From: Theobroma cacao
Lineage: Eukaryota; Streptophyta; Magnoliopsida; Malvales; Malvaceae
Direction of reading: 5' to 3'
Length of the DNA: 64,000 nucleotides
NCBI RefSeq assembly: GCF_000208745.1
Contig: NC_030854.1
Location: 14,020,816 to 14,084,815 of the forward strand
The notes beneath the pieces are model-generated. The model did no database searches, was not told the DNA's origin, and saw only the letters and a list, made by a program, of their open reading frames with translations. Every line of letters begins with the position of its first letter. Position 1 is the first letter of the stretch. Position numbers and translations under genes: made by a program. This document shows positions 46,186 through 59,267 of the stretch, in pieces.

Positions 46186-47680
46186 CACTTACTGGACTCG
46201 GAGAAAAGATGCGGGTATGGTTTTCTCATCTTGTGCTCAACTTTCCACATCATCTCCTCCATCCGAGCATTTTTCCACAACAGCTTAACCATTGGAATGT
46301 TCTTATTCCTCAATACTCGATCCTTTCGGTCTAAAATATGTACAGGTTGCACCTTGAACTTTAAATCTTCTTGCAACTCAATCGGAGGTGCCTCTAGGAT
46401 GTGGGAGGGATCAGGTACATACTTCTTCAGCATTGAGACGTGGAAGACATTGTGAATCCGATCCAACTCTGGGGGTAATTCTAGTTTATATGCCACTAGC
46501 TTAATCCTTTCAATAATACGAAAGGGTCCAATGTATCTCGAATTGAGCTTCCCTCCTTTTGCAAACCGGATCACAAATTTCATTATCCAACAAGATACCA
46601 TAATTTACAACAATAATATAATCAAATAAGACTTAATACCTCAAAGTATTTAAATCATTACCCTTCCAAGGAGAGAGCTTAAGAAAAACTCTATCATCAA
46701 CTTTAAATTCTAAATCTTTTCTCCATCTATCAGAGTAACTTTTATGCCTGTCTTGAGCTGTCTTTAATTGCTCTCAAATAACCTTGATCTTGTCATTAAT
46801 CAGATCAATCAGTTCTACATTAAACAATTTCTTCTCATCCACTTCATCCCAGCAAAGTGGAGTTCGGTACTTTCTCCCATACAAAGCCTCGTATGGTGCC
46901 ATCCCAATACTAGACTAAAAACTTTTGTTATATGCGAACTCCACCAACGGCAAGTGTCTATCCCAACTCCCAGTAAAGTCAATGACACAAGCCTGTAGCA
47001 TATCCTCTAGAGTCTAAATGGTCCTTTCAGATTGACCATCTGGTTATGGATGAAAGGTAGTGCTAAACCTCAAATTAGTTTCGAGAGTCTTTTAGAATTT
47101 TGGCCAAAATCGAGAAGTGAACCGGGGGTCTCGATCTGACACGATAAAAACTGGAACTCCATGTAATCTCACTATCTCATCTATATAAAGCTTAGCCAGT
47201 CTCTCAATGGAACACGTGCTATGGATAGCCAAGAAATGGGTGGACTTAGTCAATCATCCACACTCACCCAAATAACATCCTTCCCACTTTGGGTCTGCGG
47301 TAAACCCAATGCAAAGTCCATAGTTACGTGCTCCCACTTCCATTCAGGGATAGGTAAAGGCTAAAGAGTACCCGATGGTTTCTGATGTTTCGCCTTGATT
47401 TGCTGGCATGTGGGACATTTCGCCACAAACTCTGCTATGTCTCGTTTCATACCCGGCCACCAATAACTTTCATTGATACTCATGTACATTTTGGTGCTTC
47501 CGGGATGTAAAGCATAGGCAGAAGAATGAGCTTCCTCCAAAATAGCTCATCTCAGTTGGTCATCCTTAGGGACACAAACTCGATTCCCAAGCATCAAATA
47601 CCATTATCAACGAGTCTAAACTCACTAGTTTCTCCATCTTGCAATTTTTGAACTTCTCGTTTCAACTCATCATCAGACTT
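46185..47680 (-). pseudogene. pol (IN): Element D integrase with chromodomain-like C-terminus
   Basis: Translation gives [16 protein letters not shown] (first catalytic Asp), [37 protein letters not shown] (second Asp), and DGQSERTI-TLEDMLQ with the catalytic Glu present. Then come [28 protein letters not shown] and DRVFLKLSPWKG. About 75-80 extra AT-rich bases near 46585-46665 split this from [20 protein letters not shown]. The last open part (46185-46601) runs through [19 protein letters not shown] and [14 protein letters not shown] to YPHLF; this tail is the chromodomain-like segment that can direct chromovirus insertion to heterochromatin. The N-terminal zinc region is frameshifted, and several TAG and TGA stops are present. 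Confidence 0.92.
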
Positions 47681-48350
47681 CTACAATTCCTTGATTTGGT
47701 TCAACAATAAGGGTCTCACAACAAAGCTAGCAAGTAGGGTTCCATCCTCGCCATTACTCAACTGGATCCCTAAAGATTTCATCTCACGTAGCATTGGAAA
47801 ATAAGAATTCCAAAGTGATGCTAACGAAGATGAGGATTTACGACTTAAGGCATCTGCTACAACATTTGCTTTCCTTGGATGATAATCAATTACTAAGTCG
47901 TAATCCTTAATTAACTCTAACCATCGTCTTTGTCTCAAATTGAGTTCTTTTTGGGTGAGCAAATATTTCAAACTTTTGTGATCTGTAAAGATCCGACAAC
48001 GCTCGTCGTATAAGTAATGCCTCCAGATTTTCAATGCAAAGACTACTGTTGCCAACTCCAAATCGTGGGTAAGGTAATTCGTCTCGTGTTTCTTCAACTG
48101 CCGAGAAGCATAAGCTATTACTTTCTCATCCTGCATTAACACACAACCTAATCCCAATTTCTTTCCCACTAACAAGTAGTGTTAAAACGAGAGTGGAGGT
48201 CAATCGATTCTTTAACTCCTGAAACTGACTCTCGAAAACATCATCCCACTCAAACTTGACTCCTTTACGAGTTAGACGTGTCAAAGGAGCAGCTATCAAT
48301 GAGAACCCTTGAACAGACCTCCTATAATAACCGGCTAAACTAAGAAAACT
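47681..48350 (-). pseudogene. pol (RH): Element D RNase H domain
   Basis: The open stretch 47681-48175 reads [46 protein letters not shown] (catalytic Glu), [26 protein letters not shown] in outline (catalytic Asp), and [11 protein letters not shown]. The first catalytic Asp (usual YSDAS) falls in the damaged stretch just upstream (about 48176-48200), where a frame break occurs. The connection with RT is 48200-48350, with weak text (EGVKFEWDD-like) and frameshifts. Confidence 0.9.
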
Positions 48351-48936
48351 TCAAATTTTTATCACCGTTATCGGTTGCTCCCACTGTACGATGACCTCTA
48401 TCTTCTTGGGATCGACATAAGTTTTAGCTCCAAACACAACATGTCCCAAGAAAACCAGTTCCTTCAACCAAAACTCACATTTTGAAAACTTGGCATAGAG
48501 TTGTTTCTCACGCAAGGTTTGCATTACAATGCGCAAATGGGCAGCATGTTCATCATTATCCTTCGAATACACCAGAATATCATTTATGAACACTATCACG
48601 AACTTATCCAAGTATGGGTGGAACACCTTGTTCATGAGGTCCAAAAAAGCTGTTGGGGCATTAGTTAGACCAAAAGGCATAACCAAAAACTCGTAATGCC
48701 CGTAACGAGTCTTGAAAGCAGTCTTGGGTACATCCTGCTCCTTGATGTTTAACTGATAATACCCAGACCTTAGATCAATCTTAGAAAACACTGTAACACC
48801 TTGTAGCTGATCAAAAAGATCATCAATCCATGGTAGAGGGTATTTATTCTTGATGGTTGCTCGATTAAGCTAAAGGTAGTCGATACATAGCTGAAGAGTG
48901 CCAACCTTTTTCTTTACAAACAGGATTGGTGCACCC
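48351..48936 (-). pseudogene. pol (RT): Element D reverse transcriptase domain
   Basis: Order on minus: [34 protein letters not shown], then the open frame 48351-48791 with [50 protein letters not shown], the active site and [12 protein letters not shown]. The active site is FIND at 48579-48590 where FVDD or FIDD is expected: GAT to AAT removes one of the two metal-binding Asp. Stops separate it from the frame upstream near 48936 and 48870. RT identity is firm. Confidence 0.94.
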
Positions 48937-49858
48937 TAGGGAGAAGCACTAGGGCGAATAAAACCCTTATCTACCAATTCTTGCAGCTGAATTTTCAACT
49001 CCTTTAACTCCACTAGAGCCATCCGATATGGAGGAATGGAAATAGGTGCAGTACTAGGAAGTAAATCAATAGTGAATTCAAACTCCCGATCAGAAGGTAG
49101 TCTCGGTAATTCATCTGGAAACACATCAAGGAACTCATTTACTACTAGGACTTCCTCTAACTTAGGTTCCCCCTTTGAGGTATCAATTGCATGTGCTAGA
49201 TAAGCCGGACACCCTTTCCACACCAGTTTCACGGCTTTGATAACCGAGATTACACAAAATGGTAATACTCGACGTTCCCCTGCAAATACAACCTCTTCGC
49301 CCTTAGAATTCTGAAGCACAACTTTTTTCTTGAAACAATCCACTTTTGCTTGATGTGTAGTCAACCAATCCATACCCAATATCAAGTCAAAATCTCGAAT
49401 CTCTAAGGGAATTAAGTCAGCCCTGAATTCTTCCTCACCAACCTTTATTCCACAATCTATATAACAGGTGTTTCTGACCAGCTGTTCTTCTAGAAGGGTA
49501 TGAACTACAATTTCCTCCTCCAAAGGTGACAAGTTTCTATCATAAAAAGATGCCAATGTCGTGCTCACATAAGATCTATCTGAACCAGAATCTATTAAAA
49601 CATAAGCATCTCTGTCAAATACAAACATAATACCTGTCACTACACTGGGTTGAACTCGTGCCTCTTCCTCTGTTACCACAAAAACCCTAGTCAGAGTATG
49701 AGCTTGTGGTCTAGAGGGTGGATATGTCGGGGTATTACTCCCCACACCGAACCGTATCCTGCACCTTGTCTCAGCTGTGACCCAGAAGAATCTCTTCTTT
49801 GTATATCGGTGTGAGTCTGTGGAGATGAAGTAGCTATAGTAGCTCATCCTAGCTGCAG
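48937..49858 (-). pseudogene. pol (PR): Element D protease and RT N-terminus
   Basis: It lies in the long open frame 48936-49901 (321 codons, the longest here). After a frame-shifted nucleocapsid tail it has RVFVVTEEEA, VVTGIMFVFDRDAYVLIDSGSDRSYVS with the catalytic DSG intact (49584-49592), then FDLILGMDWLTTHQAKVDC. The RT N-terminus follows: VVNEFLDVFPDELPRLPSDR, EFTIDLLPSTAPISIPPYRMA, and GFIRPSASP. The nominal Met at 49901 is only an ORF edge; protease would be part of Gag-Pol. Confidence 0.92.
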
Positions 49859-50353
49859 ACAAGCACTCCCTATATGACCCTACTGACCACATTGAAAACA
49901 CCGTACGAGTTCCTTACACGGCCCAACATGAAATCTCCCATAATTACAACATCGGTCAGACCCTCCAAAATTCTTCCCAAGAGTACTCATCGCTGATCTA
50001 CTAGATCTAGGAGACTTCTGTTGCGACTGTTGAGATGTGGGGCGGCTAGATGTTATTAAACTAGTGGTGGTACTCCTTGAAGTAGATGAGTCTTTGCCCT
50101 TTTTCAAGGGCTAGCCTCAAAATGTACTAGGATTTCTCCTTTTAGCAAACTCAACCCGAATCCTCCTAGTCTCAACCATAAGCTTCTCAGCCCGTAGAGC
50201 CATATGTACTACCTTTTTATATGACTCCTTACCTGTCATTGTCATGCGCTCTCTAATTTCATTACGGAGCCCTTCCTCGGAGTAGTAGCCTGATCTTGCT
50301 CAATTTTCACAAAATCAAGCACATAAGACATTAGCTCGTTAAAACAAGCCTCA
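49859..50353 (-). pseudogene. gag: Element D gag, C-terminal part with zinc knuckles
   Basis: It resumes after the nested LTR as EACFNELMSYVLDFVKIEQDQ, then (after a frameshift near 50280) an NEIRERMTMTGKESYKK-like region, LRAEKLMVETRRIRVEFAKR, and a Ser/Thr/Gln-rich linker (50107 to about 49980). A degraded first knuckle reads CCNYGRFHVGPC, and the knuckle CFQCGQ-GHIGSAC lies at 49859-49900 with a TAG inside. This wording is typical of Tekay-type gag. Confidence 0.92.
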
Positions 50354-53300
50354 TTGTCATGACCCGAAACTCCCATCGAGTCTGTGACAACCGTCGCGAC
50401 GTCCCGATAGACATTCATTGCCCGAAATGTCAATCGAAACCTCGCAAGGCTTCACATCAGTTTTTCTCGGTACCCTTGTGAGTATTAGTCACTAAAACTA
50501 TGTTTTGAGAGATTATAAACTATTTTCAAATCAAAATAATAGAAAAACAAATTTTTTCTCATAGGGGCATTTTGGTCATTTTTCCTCAAAAATCTCGAAA
50601 TTCGCTAAAAATGTAGTATGCGAATACAAAACACATAATTCATAATCAAAAATAAGTTTAAACATCTAAAACCTTCATTTAAAATGAAATTATGATTATT
50701 TGGATATAATAAAAAAATGAAAGAAATATTCAATAAAATATTATATTTTCTTATAAAATAATATTTTTAGAGTTATACGTAAATAATTTTTTTTGCAGCG
50801 TAAAAGCAGAATAAATTCATACATGCTGTAATACAGTAAGCGAGAGTATTTAATTTAATTTACAATAACCAGTGGGCCCCCGAATAACTAAAAGTAAGGA
50901 AAACTGTGAACCTACAATTTGGAGGATACAAATCCAATGGTAGCCTCGATGAAATCAGCTATCTACAACCTATTCTGAGCTTGAAATGGGTGGAAAGAAG
51001 GGTGGTGAGATTATATAATCCCAGTGAGTGAACAAATACCATCTAAAATATCTAAAGCCGAGTAAATGGAGACAGATAAATAGTTTAACATATTGTAATT
51101 CATCACCTTTCAACTTGTTTTAACTAAATAAAATCAATTCATATAAATCAAGTAATCAACATGGCTTATGAATTTCTTAAAACTTTAGCTCGTCCCAAAA
51201 TCATTCTCATACCCAATTATCAGGGATACCTTGATCGAGGGCTATCCCAACCGAGTCCGCCAAGGCTGTTAAAAAGTTATGTATGCATAAATCATGTTTT
51301 TATTTTGAAAACATAGCCGTTCCTTGGCGTTGGCTGAGTTCACCCTCATGTGGTGGTTTGACGTGAAGTGAACTCTAAAGTTTTAACCTCAGGAGTTATC
51401 CAACCGCGCCTCTCATACTGAGGTATGAATATAATAGGGTTATCGTGCCCTTCTAATAGGCTGGTCCATGAAACTCGTCCACTACAACAACTAATTTATA
51501 ACCCACCATACAATAAAATTTACAATAGCATGACATGGCAATTATTTTATTTTACAGCCTCTCAAGGCAAATTAACAATTCATACTTTTTCAGCACATTT
51601 ACTAAATCAACCATTCATGCCAATATTATCATAAGCCATTCAATTCAAACCATGATTTATAACACAACAATTAGTCTCCAATTACTTCATTTTCAAAACC
51701 ACCTTTCAATTTCAAGACAATTTTATAAAATCATTTTCATTTAATCACATTTGCTTATAAAACATAAAGATTTTCCATTTAAATTCATTTTCCATAAAAT
51801 CACAAAATCGGATAAAAACCACTTTAGATAATTAAGAAGATAGTAAGATTACTCACTATTTCGGGAGTCGAATTCCAAGTACTCCAATTCTTGATCCTCG
51901 GGTACTATCTCTTTACTTTTGCCAGAATGCTCACCACCTAGACATAATGTACAATAAGCCATTTACTACATTTGTGCAAAATTGTTATAAACCCAATTCA
52001 TGCTTTATACTAATGTATGAAATGGGATGCAAATTGTTCGGATTATTATCTAAACACAGTGTTCTACACAAATTCAATTGTGTACCTAAATTAAACGGTA
52101 TTGGCTTAATTCGATCTATCACTCGATTAATTGGCCAATACGTCCAATTCAACTCCAAATAATTTCATTTTTCTCCCAATACTCCAAATCATCAAACACA
52201 AATTAAATAACTTGAAATATGGCAAAATCATCCTCACATTTTCTCTTGGAAAATTCGGCCATGGTGGGTGCATCAACATTATAATTTTTCAAGCTTGATT
52301 CTCACACCATAAATCACTAATTCCTAACCAAATCACTTGAAATAAAATCAAAATCATCATCAATATTCTACATGGAGAATTCAGCCAATGATGGGTGATG
52401 GGAGAAAATGAATTTTTCTTGTTGGCTTTTCATGCTACATAACACTAAACAACTAAAAACACTAAAATATCTCAAAATCTAACCAAATAAATCATCAAAT
52501 CTTCTCTCTCTAAATTCGGTCAGCCATGAATCCTTCATGATATCTTGTGATTCAACTACGAAAAATGAAAAATAATGCATAGAAAAGGTCGATCACAAGC
52601 TAGAATTGAAAAATCTTACCTTTTGTCACTTGTTTCCTAGAATTTTCACACTTTTCCCTTGAATTTTCCACCTAGGGTTTTGTTCTTTCTTTTTCTTCCT
52701 TTGTTCTTCCTTTGTTCTTGGTTTGTTCTTCCTTTGGCCGGCCATATGAGGAGAAATAGGCTGATTTTGTGCTAATTTATAAGGAAAATTAAAAATGGAT
52801 GAGATTTTGACACATGTCACCATTCCATTGATCCATGTGTCATACTTAGCCATTAAGCAATCTCTCTCCACCACTTAAATTTTCTCAATTATCGATGATA
52901 ATATCGGGTAAAATTCATGTGTTGGACAAGTGTTGGGTGGTGTAAAATTAAAATTTTGCCCCTGGGCGGCAAAATGACTATTTTGCCCTTTATGCTAGAA
53001 AAAATGCCGAAATTAAAATTTTTCACTTCTCAAACTCAAATTATACTCCAAATGATCAATCTTAGTCAAAAATTTCATCCAACACTCACATCTTAACCTC
53101 GGGTGGCAAAATGACCATTTTGCCCTTGGTTCATGAAAATTCCAATTTCACTCCAAATCGATCATCGAACTCCAAATCACCATTTTAAGTCATTCTGGGG
53201 TTTTAAAATTCTTAAATTTATCTTAAATTCTCTATTTGGTCTAGTTCAAGGCTTAATTCAACTAAATTCTACCATTTAGTACATTACCGTCGTTTAACGA

Positions 53301-53381
53301 TTTTTGAGGTACCAAAGTAAGCAAACATGCATTCTTATGTAAGAATGGCTTAATAAACATATTTTAGAGCTGGGCTTGACA
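50354..53381 (-). mobile_element. D-family solo LTR in element D gag
   Basis: On plus it starts TGTCATGACCCG and ends TGGGCTTGACA. The TSD CTCAT is perfect (50349-50353 and 53382-53386). Removing it restores the gag frame: TIEEYE joins ACFNELM. It has no interior. U3 palindromes lie at 53105-53124 and about 52968-52987, GGCCGGCC near 52737, and a donor-like GGTAAGA on minus near 52615. Confidence 0.96.
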
Positions 53382-53386
53382 CTCAT

Positions 53387-54048
53387 ACTCCTCTATTGTC
53401 AAATTTCCCATTTTCAGACTTAAGAACTCTCTCTTTTTTTCCTTTCGATCAAAATAAGTTTAATATTGGCCGACGAACTCCCTCAGAAAATCTGACTAGG
53501 TCAAAAAAGTAGTAGAACGAGATTTTACCGAATTCCACCAAGTACAGGCCCTCTTTTCAAGAATTCTTGTGGCCACCATCAATTTCACATTATCATCTAA
53601 TTTCATATCCGTAAGTGTCTCTAATACTTGAATAATTTAGTCTTTAGCTGTGGTTGTGTCCAGATCACCCGTAAAAGAAATGCAACCCAACTGCCTAGCC
53701 TCCTTAAGTTTCTTAGAAATGGAGAGATCAGGCACTTGTGGCAGAACAGGAGGTGTGGTGGTGGCACTAGAGGTACGATTGAAGGAACAGTAGAAGGAGC
53801 TTGACCAGCCTGAGCCTAGTTAGTAATAGCAGTAAGAAAAGCTGCTAATGCCTGGACTGCCTCAAGAGACATGGCATGAACACCAGGAATATTAGTAGAT
53901 GGTGGAAGAGGTGGAGTATGTTCAGCAGCACACGAAAGGTAGACGCAGTCGATTCCCCCTCTACAAGATCTAGCTGACTATGTCGAGAGCGACCTTTTCC
54001 TCTTTCCACTGATCTAGAATGGGGTGGGCATCCGCGTCAAGGAGGCAT
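53387..54048 (-). pseudogene. gag: Element D gag, N-terminal and capsid part
   Basis: The ATG at 54046-54048 (minus) starts MPP followed by TGA where CGA would fit, then RGCPPHSRS. The capsid part reads VPDLSISKKLKEARQLG, FTGDLDTTTAKD, LETLTDMKLDDNVKLMVATRI, LEKRACTWWNSVKSRSTTF, SDFLREFVGQY and KKREFLSLKMGNLTIEEYE. It is cut at 53386 by the nested LTR within the codons for EEYE. Stops and a frameshift (about 53760-53830) disrupt it. It starts about 135 bases after the primer site. Confidence 0.9.
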
Positions 54049-54182
54049 GATGATCTATAAAAAGAAACAAAATGAATTTAGACAACCTTAAGTTCTATAT
54101 GCAAATGCATACATTCAACTCAATCTAACTTAACTTGGGGCCACATTGACACTGTAGTTTTTAAAATAACATTAAAACCAAA

Positions 54183-54194
54183 GCTTTAATACCA
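54183..54194 (-). promoter_or_regulatory. Element D primer binding site
   Basis: On minus TGGTATTAAAGC, seven bases after the 5' LTR. It differs from TGGTATCAGAGC by C-to-T and G-to-A, the changes expected from deamination of a CAG site on both strands. Confidence 0.82.
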
Positions 54195-56287
54195 ATTGAA
54201 TTGTCACGAACTGAAATTCCCATCGAGCCCGTGACAACCGTCACGATGTCTCGATTGACATTCATTACCCGGAATACCAACCGAAACCTCGCAAGGCTTT
54301 CGCATCAGTTTACTTCTCCCCTATGAGCAACAGATATATAGACTAATTTCAAATCAACAACACTCAAAAAGTAATTTCTACTACACAAGGGTATTTTGGT
54401 CATTTTACCCAAAATTTTTGAACCTTGGTAAAAATATGATATATGAGTAATATGCATCCATTTCATGTCTAAAAATAAGTTTCGTTGTCTAATTCATCAA
54501 GTTAAAGCGAAATTGTAGCCATTCAAATTAAATAAAAATATTAAATAAAATATTCCATTTTCTTATAAAACAATATTTATAGAACTTTGTGTAAATAATT
54601 TTTGTAGTGTAAAAGCAAAATAAATTCATACATACAGTGGCACATGCAGCCAAGTATACAAAATATTCTACAATGACATGTGGGCCCCTAAAATAAATAA
54701 ATATGTACAAGAAGGTAGACCTTTAATTTCTAAGGATGTAAATCCAAAAGTAGATCCTCAACGAAATCAGCTATCTATAGACTATCCGGAGCCTGAAATG
54801 GTTAAAAAGAAGAGATGAGTTTTTATAAACTTAGTGAGTAAGCAGAGTTCGTCTGTAGCATCTAAAGTCGAGTAAATGGAGACAATTAAATCATCCCATC
54901 AATATATATATATAATTCATGGCATCAAAACCCATTTCAATCCATGTAAAAACAATCACATTTCATCAAAAAAATCAACAAGGCTTATGACTTTCTTAAA
55001 AACTTGGCTAGTGTGAAAAATTAGTACTCGATGATGCCTTGCGCCGGGCATCCAACCGAGTACGCCAAGGCAGTTAAAAAGACATATACACATAAAACAT
55101 GTTTTCACGTTTAAAAACATAGTCGTTCCTTAGCGTTGGCTGAGTTTCACTTTCACGTGGTGGTTCGACGTGAATTGAACTCTAAACTTTACCTTAGGAG
55201 ACACCCCCCGCGCCTCTCATACTAAGGTAAATATAACGGGGTTTACCGTGCCCCTCTAATAGGCTGGTCCACGGAAACCCACCCTTTGCAGTAAGCTAAA
55301 TACATAACCCACCAAATCAATAAAATTTTAGCAGCATAACATGGCTAATATAGTACTATCCAACCTGTCAATGCAAGGCAAAACAATTTATATAATTCAC
55401 AAAACCACAATTTTAGCCATTCATGCTACCACAATTTCATAAGCCATCAATTCAAATCATGTATATATATAATACGAATGTATAGCCTCCACTTACTCTA
55501 TTTTGAAAATCCACATTTACTTTCAGAATAATTTATAAATCTCATTCATTTAACCAACATTTAAAATGTAAAACATAATAATTTTCAAATTAAGTGCCTT
55601 ATTTTTTAAAATCTTAAAACAAGTGTAAACCACTTTAGATAGTTAAGATGAACATCTGATTACTCACTATAATGGGAATTTGAAGTGGTAAGAGTACTCC
55701 TATTCTTGGTCCTCTGGCACGATATCTTTGCCCTTATTGGGGGGTTCAACACCTATCCATAATACACGATACATAATTCAATACATTGATGTCAATTTGT
55801 TATAAAACTATTTTAGACTCTATATGAATGCATGAAGTTGAATGAGAAATGTTCAGATAGTCACTTAAAGACGGTGTTCTACGTAGGTTCAATTGTGATC
55901 GGAAGGAATTTGTATTTGACCTAATTCAAACTATACACCATTGATTTAACCAAAACATCTGATTCAACTCCACATATATTCATTACACTTCCAATAATCT
56001 AATACACCAAAGCATTACAATGAATTTGATTTTTGACTAGCTTCATCATTTTTCGAAATTCATTTTGACTTCGAACTAACATACCAATCAATGTCTACAC
56101 AATCTCGTAAATCCATATATATCATTAGGAATCAAATCCAAGTCCATTTACTATTATTTTCTCAGTTTTCATCAAACCATTTTCTAAAGGAGTTATACTT
56201 TTCAATAATCGGCTTCGATATCTAACATCATAATTCATCAATTCCTAGCTAAATAACATGAATTACAACCAAATCCATCATCAACAC

Positions 56288-59232
56288 TGTCAAGCTTGAC
56301 TTCATAAATACTTGCCATGTCATTCATGTGATTGACAATATGCTTGCATACTTAAAAAGCCTCGAAAAATCGTCAAAAGTTGGTAGTGTACTTAGTGGTG
56401 CAACTAAGTTGAATTAAGCCTCGAACTAGTCCAAATAGAGATTTTAAGATGAAATTGAGAATTTTAAAACCCCAAAATGACTTAAAATGGTGATTTGGAT
56501 TTCGAGGACTGATTTGGAGTCAAATTGGAATTTTCATGACCTAGGGGTAAAATGATCATTTTGCCACCCGAGGTTAAGATGTGAATGTTGGATGAAATTT
56601 TTGACTAAGATTGACTATTTAGAACATAATTTGAGTTTGAGAAGTGAAAAATTTTAATTTCAACATTTTTTCGAGCATAGGGGTAAAATAGTCATTTTGC
56701 CACCCTAGGGCAAAATTGTAATTTTACACTACCCAACACTTGTCCAGCACATGGATTTTACCCAATATTATCATGGATAATTGAGGAAATTTATATGGTG
56801 GAGAGAGATTGCTCAATGAGTAAGAATGACACATGGACCAATGGAATGGTGACATGTGTCAAATTCTCATCCATTTATTATTTTCCTTATAAATTAGCAC
56901 AAAATCAGCCCATTTCTCTTCATATGGCCGGCCAAAGGAAGAACAAAGGAAGAAAAGAGGAACAAAAACCCTAGGTGGAAAAATTCAAGGGAAAAGTGTG
57001 AAAATTCACGGAAACAAGTGCAAAAATGTAAGATTTTTCAATTCTAACTTGTGATCTACCTTTCCTATGCATTCTTTTTCATTTTCCATGGTTGAGAATC
57101 AAGTTTGCATGAGGATACCCTTATTGGCTGGACATGGGGGGAGGAGTTTTGATGCTTGATTTGATTAGATTTCAATGTATTTTAGTGTTTTAAGTTGATT
57201 GGTGATGTGTAGCATGAAATCAAGCAAGAAAAATTCATGTTCTCCCATCACCCATCATTGGCCAAATTTTCCATGTAAAGTGTGGATGGTGGATTTGATT
57301 TTATTTCAAGTGAATTGGTTAGGAAATGATGAATTATGGTGAGAAAATCAAGTAGGAAAAATCATAGTGTTGATGCACCCATCATGGCCGAAATTCCCAA
57401 GAGAAAATGTGAAGATGATTTTGCTAAATTTTATGCTATTTGACTTGTGTTTGATGGTTTGGAGAATTGGAAGAAAAATGGAGTTAATTGGAGTTGAATT
57501 GGACATATTGGCCAATTAATCGAGTGATAGATCGAATTAGGCCAATACCGTTTTATTTAGGTACACAATTGAATTTGTGTAAAACACCGTGTTTAGACTA
57601 TAATCCGAACAATTTGCATTCCATTTCATGCATCCATATAGTTTTGTAATGGTTTAGCACCAATGTGGTAAATTGCTTGATTGTGCATTATGTCTAGGTG
57701 GTGAATCCTCCGATAAAGGCAAAGAAATTGTACCCGAGGATCGATAGTCGGAGTACTCTTAAAATTTGACTCCCGAAATAGTGAGTAACCTTATCATCAT
57801 TTTAATTATCTAAAGTGATCTTTCTATTCGATTTTGTGAATTTTATGGAAAACGAGTTAAATGGTTAATTTTTAGGTTTTATAAACAAAATGTGTTTAAA
57901 TGAAATGATTTTATAAATAGTCTTGAAACTGAATGATGGCTTTGAAAATAGAGTAATTGGAGACCATTTGATGTATTGTGAATTTATGGTTCTAATTGAT
58001 TGGCTTATGGCAATATTGGCATGAATGCCTGAATTGGTAAATGTGCTGAAAATGTTTGAACTGTGTATTTAGCCTTGAGAGGCTGGATTGTGAAATAATT
58101 GCCATGTCATGCTATTGCAAATTTTATTGTATGGTGGGTTTAGCTTGTTGCAGTGGGCGAGTTCTGTGGATCAACCTATTAGAGGGGCACGAAATCCGAT
58201 TATATACGTACCTCAGTCGGAGAGCCGCATAGGGTATCTCCTGAGGTATGGTTAGAGTTCACGTCACGCCGAACCACCTTGTCATGATGAACTCCACTAA
58301 CTCCAAGGAACGGCTATGTTTTTTAAACTAAAAATATGTTTATGTGTATATGAAACTTTTTAATAGCCTTGGTGGACTCGGTTAAATGCCTCGGCCAAGG
58401 TATTCTCAAGAATGATTTTGGCAAGAGCCAAGCTTTTAAGATACTCATAAGCCATGTTGATTATTTAAATGAAATGAATATTTATGTTATGAAATACATA
58501 TCGAGATGGAATATTTTAATCGTCTCCATTTACTCGAGTTTAGATATTCTTGATGATGTTTGTTTACTCACTGGGATTATATAATCTCACCACCCTCCTT
58601 TCCACCCATTTCAGGCTCAAAATAGGCTGTAGATAGCTGATTTCATCGAGTCTACCATTGGATTTGCATCCTCCAAACTGTAAGTTCACAATCTTCCTTA
58701 CTTTTGGTTATTCATGGGCCCACTGGTTACTATAAATTAAATTATATACTTTGGCTTACTATTTTACAGTATGTATGAATTTATTTTGCTTTTACGCTGC
58801 AAAAATTATTTACGTACAACTCTAAAAATATTGTTTTATAAAAAAATAGAATATTTTATTAAATATATTTTTTTTTATTATATCCAAATAATCATAATAT
58901 CATTTTAAATGAAAGATTTAGACGTTTAAACTTATTTTTGATTATGAATTATGTGTTTTGTACTTGCATACTACATTTTTACCCGATTTCAAATTTTTCA
59001 AGGAAAGATTACCAAAATGCCCATGTGAAACAAAAATAATTTTTTTTTTGTTTTAAGTTGGAAATAATTTAAAATCTTTTAGAACATGATATTTAGCAAC
59101 GGTTACTCATAAGGGAAATGAGAAACTGATATTAAAGCCTTGCGGGGTTCCGGTTGGCATTCCAGGTAATGAGTGTCTATCGAGACATCGCGATTGTTGT
59201 CACGGGCTCGAGGGGAGTATCAGGTCATGACA
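56288..59232 (+). mobile_element. D-family solo LTR, plus orientation, in the element D 5' LTR
   Basis: It starts TGTCAAGCTTGAC and ends AGGTCATGACA. Flanks AACAC and AATGT both derive from AACAT, the sequence at the empty site in the 3' LTR, so the TSD has decayed on both sides. It gives the clearest plus-strand view of a D LTR: a U3 palindrome (56545-56568), a TATA-like CTTATAAAT (56886-56894), GGCCGGCC (near 56930), a donor-like ATGTAAGAT (57028) and an acceptor-like CCCATTTCAG (58605-58614). Confidence 0.88.
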
Positions 59233-59267
59233 AATGTGCCCTATAGAAAATTCAGCCAAATGAGGGT

